Shown here: piece after piece, positions 21,577-35,779 of the stretch
Layout of the letters: every line of letters starts with the position of its first letter
How positions within the stretch are numbered: position 1 is the stretch's first letter
NCBI GenBank assembly: GCA_902729315.2
Contig: LR746267.1
Coordinates: forward strand, 2,494,886-2,558,885
Origin: Spirodela intermedia
Lineage: Eukaryota; Streptophyta; Magnoliopsida; Alismatales; Araceae
Length of the DNA stretch: 64,000 bases
Reading direction: 5' to 3'
Notes under the pieces: model-generated
Databases searched by the model: none
Told to the model about the DNA's origin: nothing
What the model saw: the letters and a program-made list of their open reading frames with translations, nothing else
Translations under genes and position numbers: made by a program

Positions 21577-24500
21577 GTGGCTGATGATTTCGGTTTCAGA
21601 ATAATGACTGATGCTTGGTGAATCACCTCTTTTACATTTTGATTATTAAATGTGATTATTTATCATGTTCTTCTATTGATATTTTGAATATTAAATATTA
21701 TTATTTTGCATTCCCGCAGTCACTTATGATCATGACAAAGGTACTGTAAACAAATAGAAACCATTCAAATCCAGATTGTTGAATGATTCATTTACCACCC
21801 TTCCGTAGAAGCGAAGATTACCTTTTCCTTTTGCTCAATTTGAATTATTTCTTAGATACTTTATTTTCACTCAATATAAATTTTAAACACTTTTTTTCCC
21901 CATAAACTTATTATTCTATGACAAATAAAAGGTATTCTTAAGATTTGTATTCTTTTAATAAATCCTCAAAAAAGTCTAGTAACGATAAAATGATTTCAAG
22001 TTGGTCCATCCAATAAACACTTTCATTGGTGAGCAGATTAAGTGGGATTTTGTTAGTGATTCACTCTTACTTTATTATTGACTTGTCACCACTATTGGCT
22101 AAGTTTAATTGGACTTTTTCGAACATAGATTTATTTTTTAAAATAAAATAGTTAAGAACATGAAGATTATATTGTACATTACTTTAAGGACCCATTTATA
22201 TTATTTTTTAAGAAAATATCATATTAACTTTATGTGTTTATTACATGTATTTCTTACATATGCTGAGCAATTTATGTGAATTTAATGTCACATTAATGAA
22301 ATTTTGAAACAAAAAATTCTATTGATTCCCTCTTTCAAAACTCTACACTTCTCTCCTACTTTTAGTTTCTTTTATTGATGTAACTAAAGCTAATGATTGT
22401 GAATATTTTATAAATTCATGAAGTGGAGTAAACTTTTCTTTAGATCAGATGATTTCAAAAATTAATACTCTTCTCATCAAGGGCTGAGAGTAGGCAAGGT
22501 GAGATATGGGAAAAGGGATTGACTTAGGCTTTGGGTATGTTGTGGTGTAGGGTAAAAAAAATTCTAACATGAGGTATTGAATCATATTCCACACCATACA
22601 TTTTCTTTTAGTGGAAATACTTGAGGATGAGAAGAAGGTGTCAAGAGGGAGTGGTGAAGTCCAAGTTTGAGTGAGGCAAATATCCTCCTTCCTTGTACAA
22701 GAGTGACAAGTAAGAATGGGGGGGGGGGTAGTGAATTGGGTTTCTATTAGGTTAAGATCTAAGTTCCTGTTTCGTTAGGCCTACTTTTAAAGATATTCCA
22801 CTCTTCAAGGGGCACACCCTTAGCTTCCATAAACTCATGCAAGTATGAACTTTGAACAAAAGGGTTATCTAGTTGAGATCTTAATGTTGCTCAAAGCACC
22901 AAAAACTCTAGTGTGTTTTTGCTACTTGCACATCTTCTAATAAAGGAAATCAATCACAATAAGTATAAGAAAATATATTACAACATCTATTTGTTCTTAA
23001 CCTATTCTTTGGATCTCTAGATCTGAAAAATCTAATATACACTTGCTAAAGCCTTTATGGTTAGTGACGACTTTCTGAGGCCAAAATGTTCAATAGATAG
23101 GCTAAGTAAGAACTTTGTGCTTCAAAAGTAGATTTGCTATGGCCTTTATGTCCAATAGATAGGCTTGCTACGTCCATTTTGTTCAATTGATAGCTTTTTG
23201 TTAATGCCTTTGTTTTTAGTGGAGGCCTTCTAAGGTGGTTAAGGCCTTTATGTTCATTGTATTTCACCAGATATTTATTGGAACTTAAGGACACTATCCT
23301 TAGCAGAGTATGCTAGGTAGATAGTTCCACTAAATTATGGGTGTTTAAATCAAAAGAATAATGTGTGAAAGAAAAACCATAAAAACTAATTCACCCCCTG
23401 CTTAGTTCCTAGTGCAACCTCCTTAAGATCATCACCATTCATGTGACCAATAATGACTTGTATATTAGTTCCTTCTGCGACGTGTCTTGGCATCTTAGGT
23501 CGACATGAAAACTCTCTATTTCCTTCTCTAAATTTCTCATTTTCTTTCACTTGAACCCTAATAAGAGTTGAAGTGCCTCTTTTATTTGAAGCATATTGGG
23601 CTGTCCAATGGTTATTGCAATAGCTAGACAAAATACATTTTGTGTCACCTTCACAACTCAAATTCAAGCTCCATGTGCTTGGTAATATTGTAAAAATTAT
23701 AAAAATTATATAAATATATGTTTTATACACTATTTGTTGCATTGTGTTCCTCATTTAATTATCTTTCCAAATACTAGATATATGGCTATACTAGTGAGAC
23801 CAACATTCATCTAAAAATATTTTAATCATCTAAAGTATTAATATATACCATTTTTCCTTTGAAAGAAAATTTCATGATTTTTCATAACATATTATCTTTT
23901 GTCATCATCAAAAGAATTAAGGGTCCCATCAATAGCAATTCTTTCCAAAATTTTTATGGATTTATGATGATATTATTTTGAATTACATCAGTCAAATAAT
24001 ATAAAAATAACTTTTCAAAAATTAGATCATCCAATTTACATCGTGTCTTTTAAAAAAGACAAATTGATATTTGGCTTTATTAGCATAAAATTTTGAAGGT
24101 GTTGAGAGGGATTTATGCCTAATGACTTGGTTAACGTAACTCATGTGAAAAGGTTATTTTTTCAGATGAAATATTCACACTCATAATTTATTTAGTGCAA
24201 AGCTACTAATTTCAAAAAAATATTTTTTTCCATTCATCTATGTTGTCATTAGCATTGTCAAACTTGTTGCAAATTAGAACACTATAATTTCAATGCATTG
24301 TTTGTTCATCTCCCAAATATATTTCCAACAAGTGTATAGATGAGTACACCTCTGAGATAAACTTGTGTCTATAAGCTATTTGACTATTTAGAGATAGATA
24401 TAGACCATTTTACATTGGAGTGTAACTTCTTTGGTTTGATATCTGATTTCATCTATTGTGACTTATACATAGTAGCACTGTCATATACATGGTGTAAATA

Positions 24501-27500
24501 TATGAGGATCTGGAATATTTACAAGACATGAGAACCACCTTAGGTGGAAGAATCATGGATTATCTAATGAATCATGAGTTGCCTAAGGAGTACTCCCTTG
24601 AGTATCTTTGGCATTCCTTATTTCATCATCAAAAGTTTTAAGCCTCCAATAGACAATGTGATGTATTTAAAATATATAGTTATATGCCGCAGGAAGGAGG
24701 GCGGCCCCACCCTGAAACAAAGGTGTACGTAGTTTTGACTTGACACTGAATGGAGCTCTTTGAGATGTTCAGGGGCGTCGTCAACTCATCCTTGTCCAGT
24801 AACCCCGACTCACATGGATCAACATTATTTATCAGCGATTACTAACTAAAGATTTATCTCAAAGGTTTTTAAAAAGTATTGATGAATTTATTCAAAAGAA
24901 TAAATAAATTTTAAACACTAATATGTTGTATGTTTCCTTGTTAGTTTGGTTACATTTTGGGAATAATTTGAGGGAGTCTAATATTGGGTAATTTCGTTTT
25001 TATCTGATAATGTTTCAATATGACATAATATAGATTTAATGTGACATGACTCCATGATATGTATTTTAGTGAGTCTATGTTGAAATGTTAAACATATTCC
25101 CTCTAATTTGAATGACTTTGAGCATTTAGATGGTATTTCACAGTTTTTGGAGATGATTATCTAGAAGTAATAATTTATGATTATAGTTTAGGTTTTCATC
25201 ATTTTGTAATTGAAGCATTCAATAGAGTTAAGTAGCATTATAGTATGTAATACGAAATCACACTTTCTTTATAGTCTGATAGTAGAAGGAATTTGATACA
25301 AGAACCATATAGATGTTCTAGGACCCCTATTAACATTATTTAGTGGTTGTTCTATAGAGGCAAGTTTATCACTCGACATCCATGGTTGGTTTTCATTACA
25401 AATCATCTTAAATTGGTTGATAAACTTAGTTAAATTGAAGGCCAATATATGTACCCAATGAAATCATTTTGTGTAATAGTTAAATTTTGTAAAGAGGATC
25501 AAAGTTCAAGAAATACATGAAGGAGCCACAAGGTAGACCAATTGAATATGAGGAGACTCTTTGATGATATTAGGTGATTATTTTTCTAAATCCATTTTCC
25601 TAGGTTTATACATGGATATAATGCACCACTCTATGAAATGGGAGACAAAAAAATAGTAATTAAGATGGCATGAAGATACCAAATTTGACTCCAAAGGTAA
25701 CAAGCCCCAAGATGAGTTAAAGCCTCTAAATCTAGACAAGTAGACCCAAGATTACTTGTATAACATGCTAGATTCATAGGGTTTGCAACTTCTTTCCACA
25801 AATTAACTTTTAAATTATTTTGCTAACTAAACTGAGTTTCAAGAGAGTGAAAAATATTTTCTTTTCCTACAAGCATTGTAAGTGTAATTTGAAGACAATT
25901 AGTAGTAAGACTTTTGTTCTTATCCTCATATTTTAATTTTCTTTTGGATTCAAGAAAGATGTTTTGATTATAAGAGAGTCACTTTGATCCTTGTAGACCA
26001 ATGAGAATACTCATTTTGCGGGTTTAGGGATATGAGAGGTTGTCTTGTAGACACAAGATGTGATTTCCATTCTTCCTTCACTTCTATTCAGTGACATATC
26101 TATCTAATAATTAGTACACTCAATTCTCCATCAAGGTAATGACCCATACAAAATTTAGATGGTTTTCTAATTTGGTTTAAGAATTTTGATGCCAATAGTC
26201 AATCATATAAATTTTAAGTGAAATTTACTCTAAAGTATCTTGCTAACCAAATAATTAAGGCCCAAGTCATCAGATCTAGTTTCATTTGTTATATAAATAT
26301 GGTTTTTAGGCCTTATATCAAAATAGATGCAAGACAAATATATAAGTTAGGATAAATCAATTTAGAACAAAAAAAAGAGATTTATAAGAAAAAGAAGAGA
26401 GACAAAGGTATGTTGACCTACTAAAGGTATGTCTTGAGAGAGATGTTGGATTTTATATGGCACCATACAGCACCAAGACAGGGGTGGATTAGTTTTTCTT
26501 GTTATTCCCTTTTGGGTGATAAGATCTAGATATCTAAATACATATTATATTCAATAATGTCTAGTGCTTATGTCATCTTATCTATGTTGGGTTCGTTGTA
26601 GCTAAGTAGAATATTAAGGAGGGACTCAATTGATTTCTTATGTTTTCTATCATATTCTAATGTTCTATTTGGGTGTGTGCCAACACAAGTTCTCAAATAG
26701 TCTCTTTGTTATGAGTATGGGTTTACCTAAGTTAATCTTTTTTCTACAGCCATTCACTCTAGTCTCTCTCTCACTTATAACCATGAGAGACATGAGTTTT
26801 TATGCTAGTTCACCTTTCACTAACTTATGTCAAATCCTAGAGGAATCTTCTTATCGATATTTTCTTCTAGAAATATAGTTGATTTTACAAGATTAAAAAT
26901 CTAAACAATTTTGTCCAATTTGTGCAAAGATCTTACTTCTCACATGTAGAGTTTGATTATCAATACCTTGTGCTTAAGTAAAATACACCAGTCTCCTCAA
27001 AAACTACACTATTCACAAATGCTAAAAGAGTCTCAACACTTATGCCTTAACTCAAGCCTCTTTTCACTCGCCACTTAGGTTACCTGATGACATGATGGAA
27101 AGAGTCAACCTTTGATGTAATAGTTAACTTGAATCACCGCAATAAAATAAGTCTAGTAATGTAACTTTCAACTTTTTCTTTGAAGCATAAGATAACTTTT
27201 TTTTTACAAATAGAGATTGATATTTCTTGAGCTTGGATGAATATAGTAGATAGATATCTTCGTTCAACATTAGTTCTAATTCTTTATAAACTCATTCTAT
27301 TTACCCTCCAATGTCACCTTGACTTTTTAGCACTTGGGAATGGTTTGAAATTCTTCCATTTCTTTGTTGGTGTGTTAGTGACCTTTAATTGCTCTTCAAT
27401 TCGAAGTTCTTTATTTTCATATATATTTTATTTAATATTTTATCTAGAGGTACATAACATATCAACATACATATTTACTTTTAGGGTCAAGCTCAAATAT

Positions 27501-30500
27501 GATTGTTAAGCTTGTCCTTTTGTCTATGTATTTTGTCGACATGTTACTAACAAAATATGTGTCGTTGACGTTTGGTCATTTCTTACTTTGAGACGTATAG
27601 TTTTCTCATGGATCACATTCAAAGCTTTGATTTGGAGATATGAGATGCATCAATAGTTGTTTCTACTTTTGAAATTGAGATGAAGTCATTTTTTCTTATC
27701 ATTTTTTCCGCATATGGCATTAACATGTTATCATCTAGGATATGTGATGAGGACTTCTCTACTTCCAAGAGAGCTTCATACTCAGCTGTTGCATAAGATT
27801 ACCGTTTGATTATTACCTTAGTGACTGATTTTTTGAAAATAATTCGTATTTGCCTTATCAGCTTTCCATGTGTCACTATTGAGGTGTCAATTTTAAATCC
27901 TGCCAAATCCCTTGCTCTTCATAGTGTTTAGATATTCTAACTATGAGATCATTCCTACCTTTCCATAGCTTATGTCTAGAGTTCAAATCTCACAATTAAC
28001 CTTATGTATTTTATTCTTTCAGATGTTTTTCTTGTAAAAACTTAAGATTTTATGTCACTCAAGTGACTTTGGCATTTTTATAAGTGACTTTGTATTTGTT
28101 GATTGTATGTGAGACTTCATCACATGTATTGACACATGTGATCCAATCTTGAGTGGCATTTTCATCAAGGACTTCATCACATTTCTATAAGTGGCATTTT
28201 TATGTCCTACATTATTTTCAATCAGGAAGAATATCTCAAGGATTAACTCATTGGATTCGTTGTTAGCTATAAGATTATTTCGAACATCATCAATATAAAA
28301 ATGATACTAGACTTGTAATGTAAGTATACATATAATCAATTTATAACTTAGTAAATATTTAATCATATTTTTTAAATTATTCATAAATAAGTTTCCTACT
28401 GTAAATGTCAACACCAAGTGCATTAACAATATATACTCTCTTAGAGTTGAGTCCTAGGATTCTATTAAACCTTAGTTAAATCCAAATTATATTTAGGCTT
28501 TAATTGCCTTCACTAGATTTAATATTTATAGACAACTCATCGTCACACTTAGAAATCTTTGTCAAGATTCATTATTCTAGGGGGCAAACCAAAGGAGAAC
28601 CTCTCTTCTTTTTCAAATTCACTTTCTCCTCCTCTCTTCTAGATTAAACATTATAGGGGGCAAAAATATTAGGATCTACTGATCTCTTCTAGATTAAACA
28701 TTATAGGGGGCAAAAAGATTAGGATCTACTGATATCTTTTAGATTATGACTATAGACAGGTTTTGAATATAAATAACTCAAGATATGAGTAATGAGTGAG
28801 TTCTGACTCTTGGCTTTCCGCTCCAGGCTTCTAGAGGCTTGATTTACTTTAATTTTTTATTTGAAAGTTTCATGTTGAGGATCTTCCTTTTCACCTCATT
28901 TTTTTCCATCGTTTTCTACCAACCCATCTTCTTGATGTATTTCTTGATCCTCTAAATTTCTAATGTAGGAGAGCATCCTTATTTATTTCATAGTTTTTCC
29001 TTTGATTTAGTGAGCGTTTAATTTTCTAAAATTAACCACTTAATAGAGATGGCATGCCCAAAGGATACTTTGCTTTTGTTATTTGGTGTTGCATCTAATA
29101 GTCATTTCGTTCTATCTCATGTGTGAACACGCATTGACACAGCTTAGGGCATAGAAAAAATAATATTTCACTATTTTTTTTAGTATATCCTATAAATCAT
29201 TTTAGAGCTTATACAATTTTAGGTATTTTCAAGGTCAGGAAAAATTTCAGTTTAACTTGTAAAATAACCATTTTATCATTGGTCTTGGCTCGACTAAATT
29301 CAGCGATTTTCATAATGAGAAGCATTACAATCATCCAAATATTTTATTCAACAATCACAAGTTTTACTAACTTTCTTCCTATGTTATAATAAATTTCTAC
29401 ATATGTGGGGCTCCTAAGGTTGACAAAACTAGTAAATTAGAGCAAATCTCATGAGAGTGAAAAAAAAGGATTCTCTCAACCAAATCTGTCACATATGACA
29501 TCACATAAAATCTGTTAGAAAGCATAAGATCTATAAAAGGGCATATCTTGACAAGCTGGATATCAACATATGTCATTACATTTTTTATTGTCAAATATGT
29601 AGACTAACTTGTCAAAATCATTAAATTGACAATTTTACATTATCTTATGATGTAGTTTGACTATGATTCAACTTGACAATCTCCCCATGAAGTCAAATCT
29701 TGTGTCAACCCATGAGCCAAACTTGATAATCTTTAATCAATAATATCTCAAAGATTGGATTTTCAAAATTATAAATTTTTTGCTCTATAAATAGCCCTTA
29801 CAAAGAGCTTTCAAATGTATCCCAAATGATTGATAATATCTTCCTACATGTCATGATATCTACTTGAGAGAAAATATGCTACAAACTCTTGCACCTTATG
29901 TGTCAACCCATAATACTTGCTTAAGATCACTCACTATATTCTAAATTAATAAAATGGTTTAAATCAGTCAAAATTAAATATAAAAAAATTCACCATATCT
30001 TGGTATACCATCTACCTTAGAACGTTTTTACAAGAGAACTAACACTTCTACCTTAGAACATAAATGAAATTATAAAAGAAACATTTATAAATGAAGAAAT
30101 ATGGCTTTCAATGGAAGTAGAAAAAAATTGATTTGAGACCACACAGATCAAGAAGAACTTGAATCCATCTTATCCTAATTTTTAATTTTGGTCAAATATT
30201 CTTATTGTTTTTTCTTTTATCATCCTAAGTTCCCTTGGATTTCTAAGATTTGAATCTTAAGGACACCAGTAATTTTACAATGGTCCGGCCACTTATCTAT
30301 GTCCACTTGCTGAGAACATATCATTCTTAAGTTCCAGTAAAATATGGTTTAATGACAGCTAGTGATTAATGAGTTCAGCTCTCTTAGAACCTCACATTGA
30401 AATATCTTCTAGATACATGGACTGGGGTAGATCAAAATTGATTATAGGGATAAACTCTCTTTAGGGATTAAGAAAAATGAATAATGAGTTGATATCACAA

Positions 30501-33426
30501 GAAGTAAATAAAGAAATTATGAGAGGCAGTTTTTAGAATTTGATAAAGGAATGAGACATCCACAATTCTATGTAGGGGTAATTTAATTATATTTGATTTC
30601 CTTCTCACTCTTCATGTTTGAAAGTTATTTAATGTTTAAGATGATATCTTTGAAATTACATCAAGGAGAATTGTTTTAAATCAATATTCACTTAGCAACA
30701 TGCTGTCTTGTCATTGTTGAAGCAAGCTTCAAATTCCACTCAAATTCAAATGTAATTCTCTGAAAAAATCATTATTTCTAGTCATTCTTCACCATTAAAA
30801 TCATAAAACTAGTTAGAAATTAGAATGGTTGGAAAAAAACACAACTGACCCTTTAAAAAAAATCTTCTAAATTTAACCCAATAAATTTAGCAATTAAATG
30901 TCAATGAATATATCTGAAGTGATCAATATCAGAAAAACCCCTAATAATTTGACAGCATTAAAATAGATCCATTGATATATTGGAAATAAATTAATTTTGA
31001 AACTAATTTGAATCCAAATTACCTCAAATAAAACTAACATCTTTTTTTGGAATGATGATAATGGAACTGAACAAAGTTTCTTGAATTTGAAATTTTAATT
31101 TGATTTTAAAGTAATTTTATTAAGTCATGGATTTTATTTATCATTAAAATATCTGCAGTGGATTCAGAAGATAACCAACAATTCTTGAATTTTTCCAATT
31201 TTTGATCATCAGGCCATTACCTATTTCTCTTTCATTAAAAGTGACATGACTTGCATACACTGAAGTCACCATTATGTATTATGATTATATATTTTTCCAA
31301 ATAATTAATATTATTTAATAATTTATAGAGGATTAAAAATAACTGATAAATTAATACAATGAAAAAAATTTCATCTTAAATAAAGAAAGGTGGAGGCAAG
31401 ATTTTAGCCGTGAGTAAGAAATAGTGCATGTGAGTATAATGCAAATCTACTTATCCCTCATAATAATCTTGTATTTTTCATACAATAAGTTCCATATGTT
31501 CATTTAGACAATAATTTTCCCAAATTCAAATACCAAAAGATTCTAGTTCCTCCTAAGAGGAATATGATTTTTAGAAAATGAGTACTCCTGGTATTGATTG
31601 TTTAATTGTGCAGTTTTTTTTCATCAATGGATGATGTTTCCTCACATTATGACCTATTAATTGATCTATTAATTGTGCAGATTCTAGTTTCCTCACAGTT
31701 GCATCAATTGATCTATTAATATCTCATTTCATTATAATTAACTAATTTCCTTGTGATAAACATCCATGATAACTTGTTAAACTTGGCATTATACTTTGAA
31801 GATAGCATGGACTTATTCTGCCTAATAATTGTCAATTATCTTCAGACTAAAAATTACCACTTATCTTCTTATACATTAACCCTCAGATAAACTCATTGCT
31901 TGCCATATCCTTGCACCTTTCATAGCCTTTGTTTTGTCACTCTCAATTTTGCCTTGTTATCTTTAAACTCTAGAAAGCTCAAAGACTTGTAAAATTTCAT
32001 CCAGTTACACAAAGAAAGTGGTAAGCACTTTTAGTGCACCGAAAAATATGTTTATTGTATTGAAGGTCATTTTGAATTTTATATGAAAGTAATCAAAGAT
32101 GGATGTTTCCTTCAAGTTCTTTTCCATGAATACAAAGATGAATGCTAATTATACACGATATCTAGATATCCAAAAATAAACCGTTAACAAGATTAGCCTA
32201 TGCCATCTGTCATCCTTGAGACCATTTTGTCTTTGTTCTCTTTGAGGTAAAAGGGGAATAAAAAATGAAGCAGCTAATTTCTGAACTGTCCCTGGACTAC
32301 ATACAGTTTGTGCACAACCTTACTTCATAAGCTTATTGCCGAGCCCTTTAAGATAACAACGGGATACTTGAAGACCATCATCAATGTGTCTCATTAATTC
32401 GAGATTACATAAAAAGGTCAAATTTATAACTAACATCTCACAGATGTGATCTCGTTGATTTGATGAGACGATGATTAGGCCCAGTTTTTGAAACGAGTGT
32501 AAAATGGTCATCCTATTGAAGGAAAGGAAACTAGAAGCTAATATCCTTAAACGGGGATATTCACTTTCAACATCCTATCCCAGCTATATTATTTAACCAT
32601 TGATTGAGCGCAGGAAATAACATTTTTGATCCAGTTCAAGCGTAAAATGAACAAATGTTTAGTGGGCTTCTCTGATTGCAGAGTTTCTTCCACAAGAGAT
32701 TACCCAAAAGATGTCCTGTAACATAGATCTCATCATTGTCTACAACAGATAAAATTTAATGATGTATCAGGGCACATACAACAACAACCCATTATCGATG
32801 GTTCGTAGTTCCGAGGATTCGATAAATAAGATATATTGAAGCCCTGCGTACGTTGCACTGTACGACTCCATTTCTATGATGTTATGATCTTCAAAAGTGA
32901 AATAGCATCCATCAATGAAGTAGGCGTTCTGAAGACCTCGCGAACCAGTGGCACAACAGCACCAGTTATAAAGAGAACACTGTCTTAACAAAACTTTTAT
33001 GAAGGAAAAGGCGACGAAAAGGAAGTCTGAAGTTCGAAACAGTTCAGAACATCAACGCAGTAGAAAGAGCAGCAGTGAAGACGACGGAGAAGAGGAAAAC
33101 ACAATAACGTTAGAAAAACAAACGCAAGTACCTAAGAGATCCAAGTAAAAATCCACAACAAAATTAGTTTAAAAAAGAGAAAAGGCTCATCATGTAATGT
33201 TTTGATAACATCCATCAACCTTACACAACGAGTATATATCTGTAGAGTGGATTTGAAAATATCCCTTCGTCTCTCTGCAAAACAACCTTTGACTGGGACG
33301 AAGAAGAAGGTTCCCTGCAAAACCTGGATGGATCCGAGGTTCTTCTCGGAGCAAAGAGTACAAACTCTCCATGGTGCAGCCGACATGAACTCTCAGATCC
33401 AAACAACTCTCAACCACCTCCTTGGG
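21577..33426. other. 11.8-kb AT-rich gene-poor region with faint transposon relics
   Basis: No supported gene was found on either strand. Recognisable fragments are few. Near 22700-23400 a G-run followed by TAGTGAATTGGG and, 660 bases on, ACTAATTCACCCCCTG resemble words seen near LTRs of SIRE/Maximus copia elements. Near 27770-27800 the minus strand reads ATAEYEALLEVEK, weakly like a retroelement RNase H. At 24690-24830 a small GC-rich island has a 48-codon open frame on the minus strand. The rest looks like decayed intergenic DNA. Open frames here are short and hydrophobic, as expected by chance in AT-rich sequence. Confidence 0.5.
28634..28733. repeat. Perfectly abutting 50-bp tandem duplication
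   Basis: 28634-28683 and 28684-28733 are two copies of a 50-base unit starting CTCTTCTAGATTAAACATTA, differing at a single base (AAATATT versus AAAGATT). A partial, diverged third copy may follow at 28734-28755. The near identity within an otherwise decayed region implies a recent event. Confidence 0.9.
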
Positions 33427-34185
33427 TCAAATAACGGTACCACCGCCGAAGCCAGGGGCGGCTAGGGTGCTCCAGTAGAGACAAGGTTCCATCTCCATGG
33501 TGGCCTCTGGGGTACTCTGGTGTGCTGCCAACGGCCAGTTGAAGCAGTGGTCATGGCCGCTGCTCGTCGTCATCTCCTCTGACTTGATGTTCGTCGATAA
33601 GGTAGAGTTCCCGCTACCCATCTGTGCCTGGAAAGTGGTGTAAAGGGAAAGGTACGGGTTGGAGGCGGTGAAGGAGTTCTCGGTCAAGAGATCGGTTAAT
33701 GAGGGTGTCATCTCAACCCCAGTCTGACGCTGGATCCCGTATTCTTTGTCGTCAAAGGAACTTCCGATGGGGAAGCTCAGCTGGCCCACATCGGCGGGGT
33801 TGCCGTAGAATAGCTCGCTGACGCTGGGGAATGAGAGATGGGAGTGCCTGCTAGTTGAATTTGCCGAGGGAAAGGCGGACGCGGCTGAGGGGGAATTGGA
33901 GGCGGAGCTGGCGGGCTTCTTGGCGCGTTTGTTCTTGCGGCATCCGCCGCCGACGGGGACGTTCCGGAGGGTGCCACCGCGCGTCCAGTACCGCTTGCAA
34001 GCTTTGCAGAAGTGGCGAGGCTGGGAGAGGCTGTAGTTGTTATAGTAGCAAAACTTGGTGTTGGAGGAGTCGCAGCGGGGGCACCTCAGGGTCTGCATAT
34101 TCTCCATCGACGCACCTCCTGCTGTTCTTCTTCCTACTGGAGTTTGGATGATGCTTCTGGCGGCGTTGCGGCAACTTGCGGCCAT
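33427..34185 (-). CDS. Dof zinc-finger transcription factor
   Basis: This is a single-exon frame of 252 codons. The Dof domain spans residues 33-87 and has the C2-C2 finger C35-x2-C38-x21-C60-x2-C63 with the family hallmarks [36 protein letters not shown] and a basic RKNKRAKK tail that should act in DNA binding and nuclear import. Dof proteins bind AAAG cores. The rest is Ser/Thr/Asn-rich and ends in an acidic-aromatic segment ([19 protein letters not shown]), typical of a Dof activation tail. The ATG at 34185 is the first in frame; a second Met at residue 27 lies just before the finger. TTGGTAG immediately before the ATG could be an intron acceptor, so a 5' exon cannot be excluded. The precise subgroup was not assigned. 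Confidence 0.93.
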   Translation of the reverse strand: MAASCRNAARSIIQTPVGRRTAGGASMENMQTLRCPRCDSSNTKFCYYNNYSLSQPRHFCKACKRYWTRGGTLRNVPVGGGCRKNKRAKKPASSASNSPSAASAFPSANSTSRHSHLSFPSVSELFYGNPADVGQLSFPIGSSFDDKEYGIQRQTGVEMTPSLTDLLTENSFTASNPYLSLYTTFQAQMGSGNSTLSTNIKSEEMTTSSGHDHCFNWPLAAHQSTPEATMEMEPCLYWSTLAAPGFGGGTVI

Positions 34186-34957
34186 AACCTACCAAGAAAT
34201 CCCTGAGGATTTGGGTGGAGATGGAAGGGGGAGAACTGAGTGTTGGACGCAAGAAGAGGCACGAAAGGTTCCGATCCAAGAGCTACCAAACAAAGTGCGC
34301 ATGCAGTATAGTTGACTGACTGGGTGAGAGATTCTAAAGTTGAGGCGTGAGTGGGCACGAGCGCTTGTGTGTCGGGCATAAGACCAATCTTCTTCGTCGA
34401 CCCGCTGGATGCGCTTCTGATCTTTTGACCAGGAGAAAATCCTTGGAAACACACGCGGGAGACGGACGCGCCGACGCGCAGAGAGTCACCTGGTCAAATC
34501 CATACAGACACTCACAAACATGTATGTACAGTCTTTCGTGCACGACCGCACTGGGTGGGAGAAGCGGAAGAAAACGATCGGGCGTGAAGCGAGAAAAGAT
34601 ATGGCATGAGGAGAAGACTATAAGGAGATGACCTCTGTAATTACACACAGAAGGGGCTCACCACACGCGGGGCACTTGCCAAAAAACGACAGATCAGTCG
34701 GCCGGTGTCTCCATTGGAGCACCCACATGCCCTCGTTTTCCTCCTCCTATTCCGCACTTTCTCAAAAGAAGATTGAAAATCCCCGACCGAAAACGACAAG
34801 TCTGCGCACTAAGTTTGCGAAAGAGAGAGAAAGAGGCAGAGGGGCCCCGTTTTGTGCCGTGGAGCACCATTAGCGTAGGTCGCGGACTTGCTCAACATTT
34901 TCCTTAGGACTATTATTTGACTCAATCTCGTCCCTTCGTTTTACGTTGAGAGAGACC

Positions 34958-34958
<1 letters not shown>

Positions 34959-34988
<30 letters not shown>
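34959..34988. repeat. (AG)15 tract upstream of Dof
   Basis: This is a pure AG run of 30 bases, about 775 bases upstream of the Dof start codon. On the Dof sense strand it reads CT. Confidence 0.95.
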
Positions 34989-34992
<4 letters not shown>

Positions 34993-35240
34993 AGAAAGAG
35001 AGGCAAACGGGATACCATGTCTTATGTGCAAGTCCACGCGTACAAGTCCACACGAGGAATTACTTTCCATCCGCTTCCCGATGGAGTAGAGTCCTTCCAA
35101 TGCCTCGGAACGGGAGATTCTTTGGATTGGTGAACTGGACAAGTCCTAAACGAGAATGGTCGAAAGTGCAGTCACCACTCCCTCTGTGGCGATGCCACAG
35201 AGAGATAAGAAGAATGTCTTGAATGACGATTGTAGGTTGG

Positions 35241-35245
35241 GAGAG

Positions 35246-35296
<51 letters not shown>
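35241..35296. repeat. (GA)n tract upstream of Dof
   Basis: This is a 56-base GA run with one interrupting G near 35250. It is followed by three GCAGA variant units up to about 35316. Confidence 0.95.
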
Positions 35297-35297
<1 letters not shown>

Positions 35298-35755
35298 AGA
35301 GAGCAGAGAGCAGAGAAAGATATATAAATAGGTCAATGGGTTGGTAAATTTGTCGAGCAAGATCGGGGCCCTGGGTACGTACTGCTTACGATGGAATTCC
35401 AGGCCATCAACCGGACGAACGCGTGCGTCTTCTGGCGGGGGAAAGTAGTCCACCATCTCCTCTTGGCATTTTTCTCGTCAGAGCTTCGGTATCAATCTGA
35501 AATACTCTCCGGAGAGGAATCACCTCGATCTCATTTACTGTCTTCCTTTCAACTGAATGACACCTGAATCCTTAACGAATGATGTACAGATCTCTCTCTA
35601 TCCTGCCCTTCACGACACACGGACGAGTCAAACTTTAAGTTCAAGAGAAATTATGGTGACTAGTGATTTAAGGCAAAGTTACAGAAAAGTATAGTAGTCT
35701 CTTGAATTTGGACTTACCTAATTAAGAGAAAAAATTCTAGACCCAGTAGTAAGCC

Positions 35756-35779
35756 CTCTCTCTCTCTCTCTCTCTCTCT
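35756..35779. repeat. (CT)12 tract
   Basis: This is a pure CT run on the plus strand, opposite in sense to the two GA runs nearer the Dof gene. Confidence 0.95.

Noticed and set aside
25400-25580. Weak resemblance to a CACTA-associated DUF4218 region (QYMYPMKSF)
   Set aside because: Only one short block fits and stops are frequent; no CACTA termini were seen.
27740-27815. Possible retroelement RNase H piece on the minus strand (ATAEYEALLEVEK)
   Set aside because: A single short match without flanking conserved blocks is not enough for a feature.
34134-34648. Multiple overlapping frames upstream of the Dof start on both strands
   Set aside because: No family features, mutually overlapping, and located in the expected promoter and leader of Dof.
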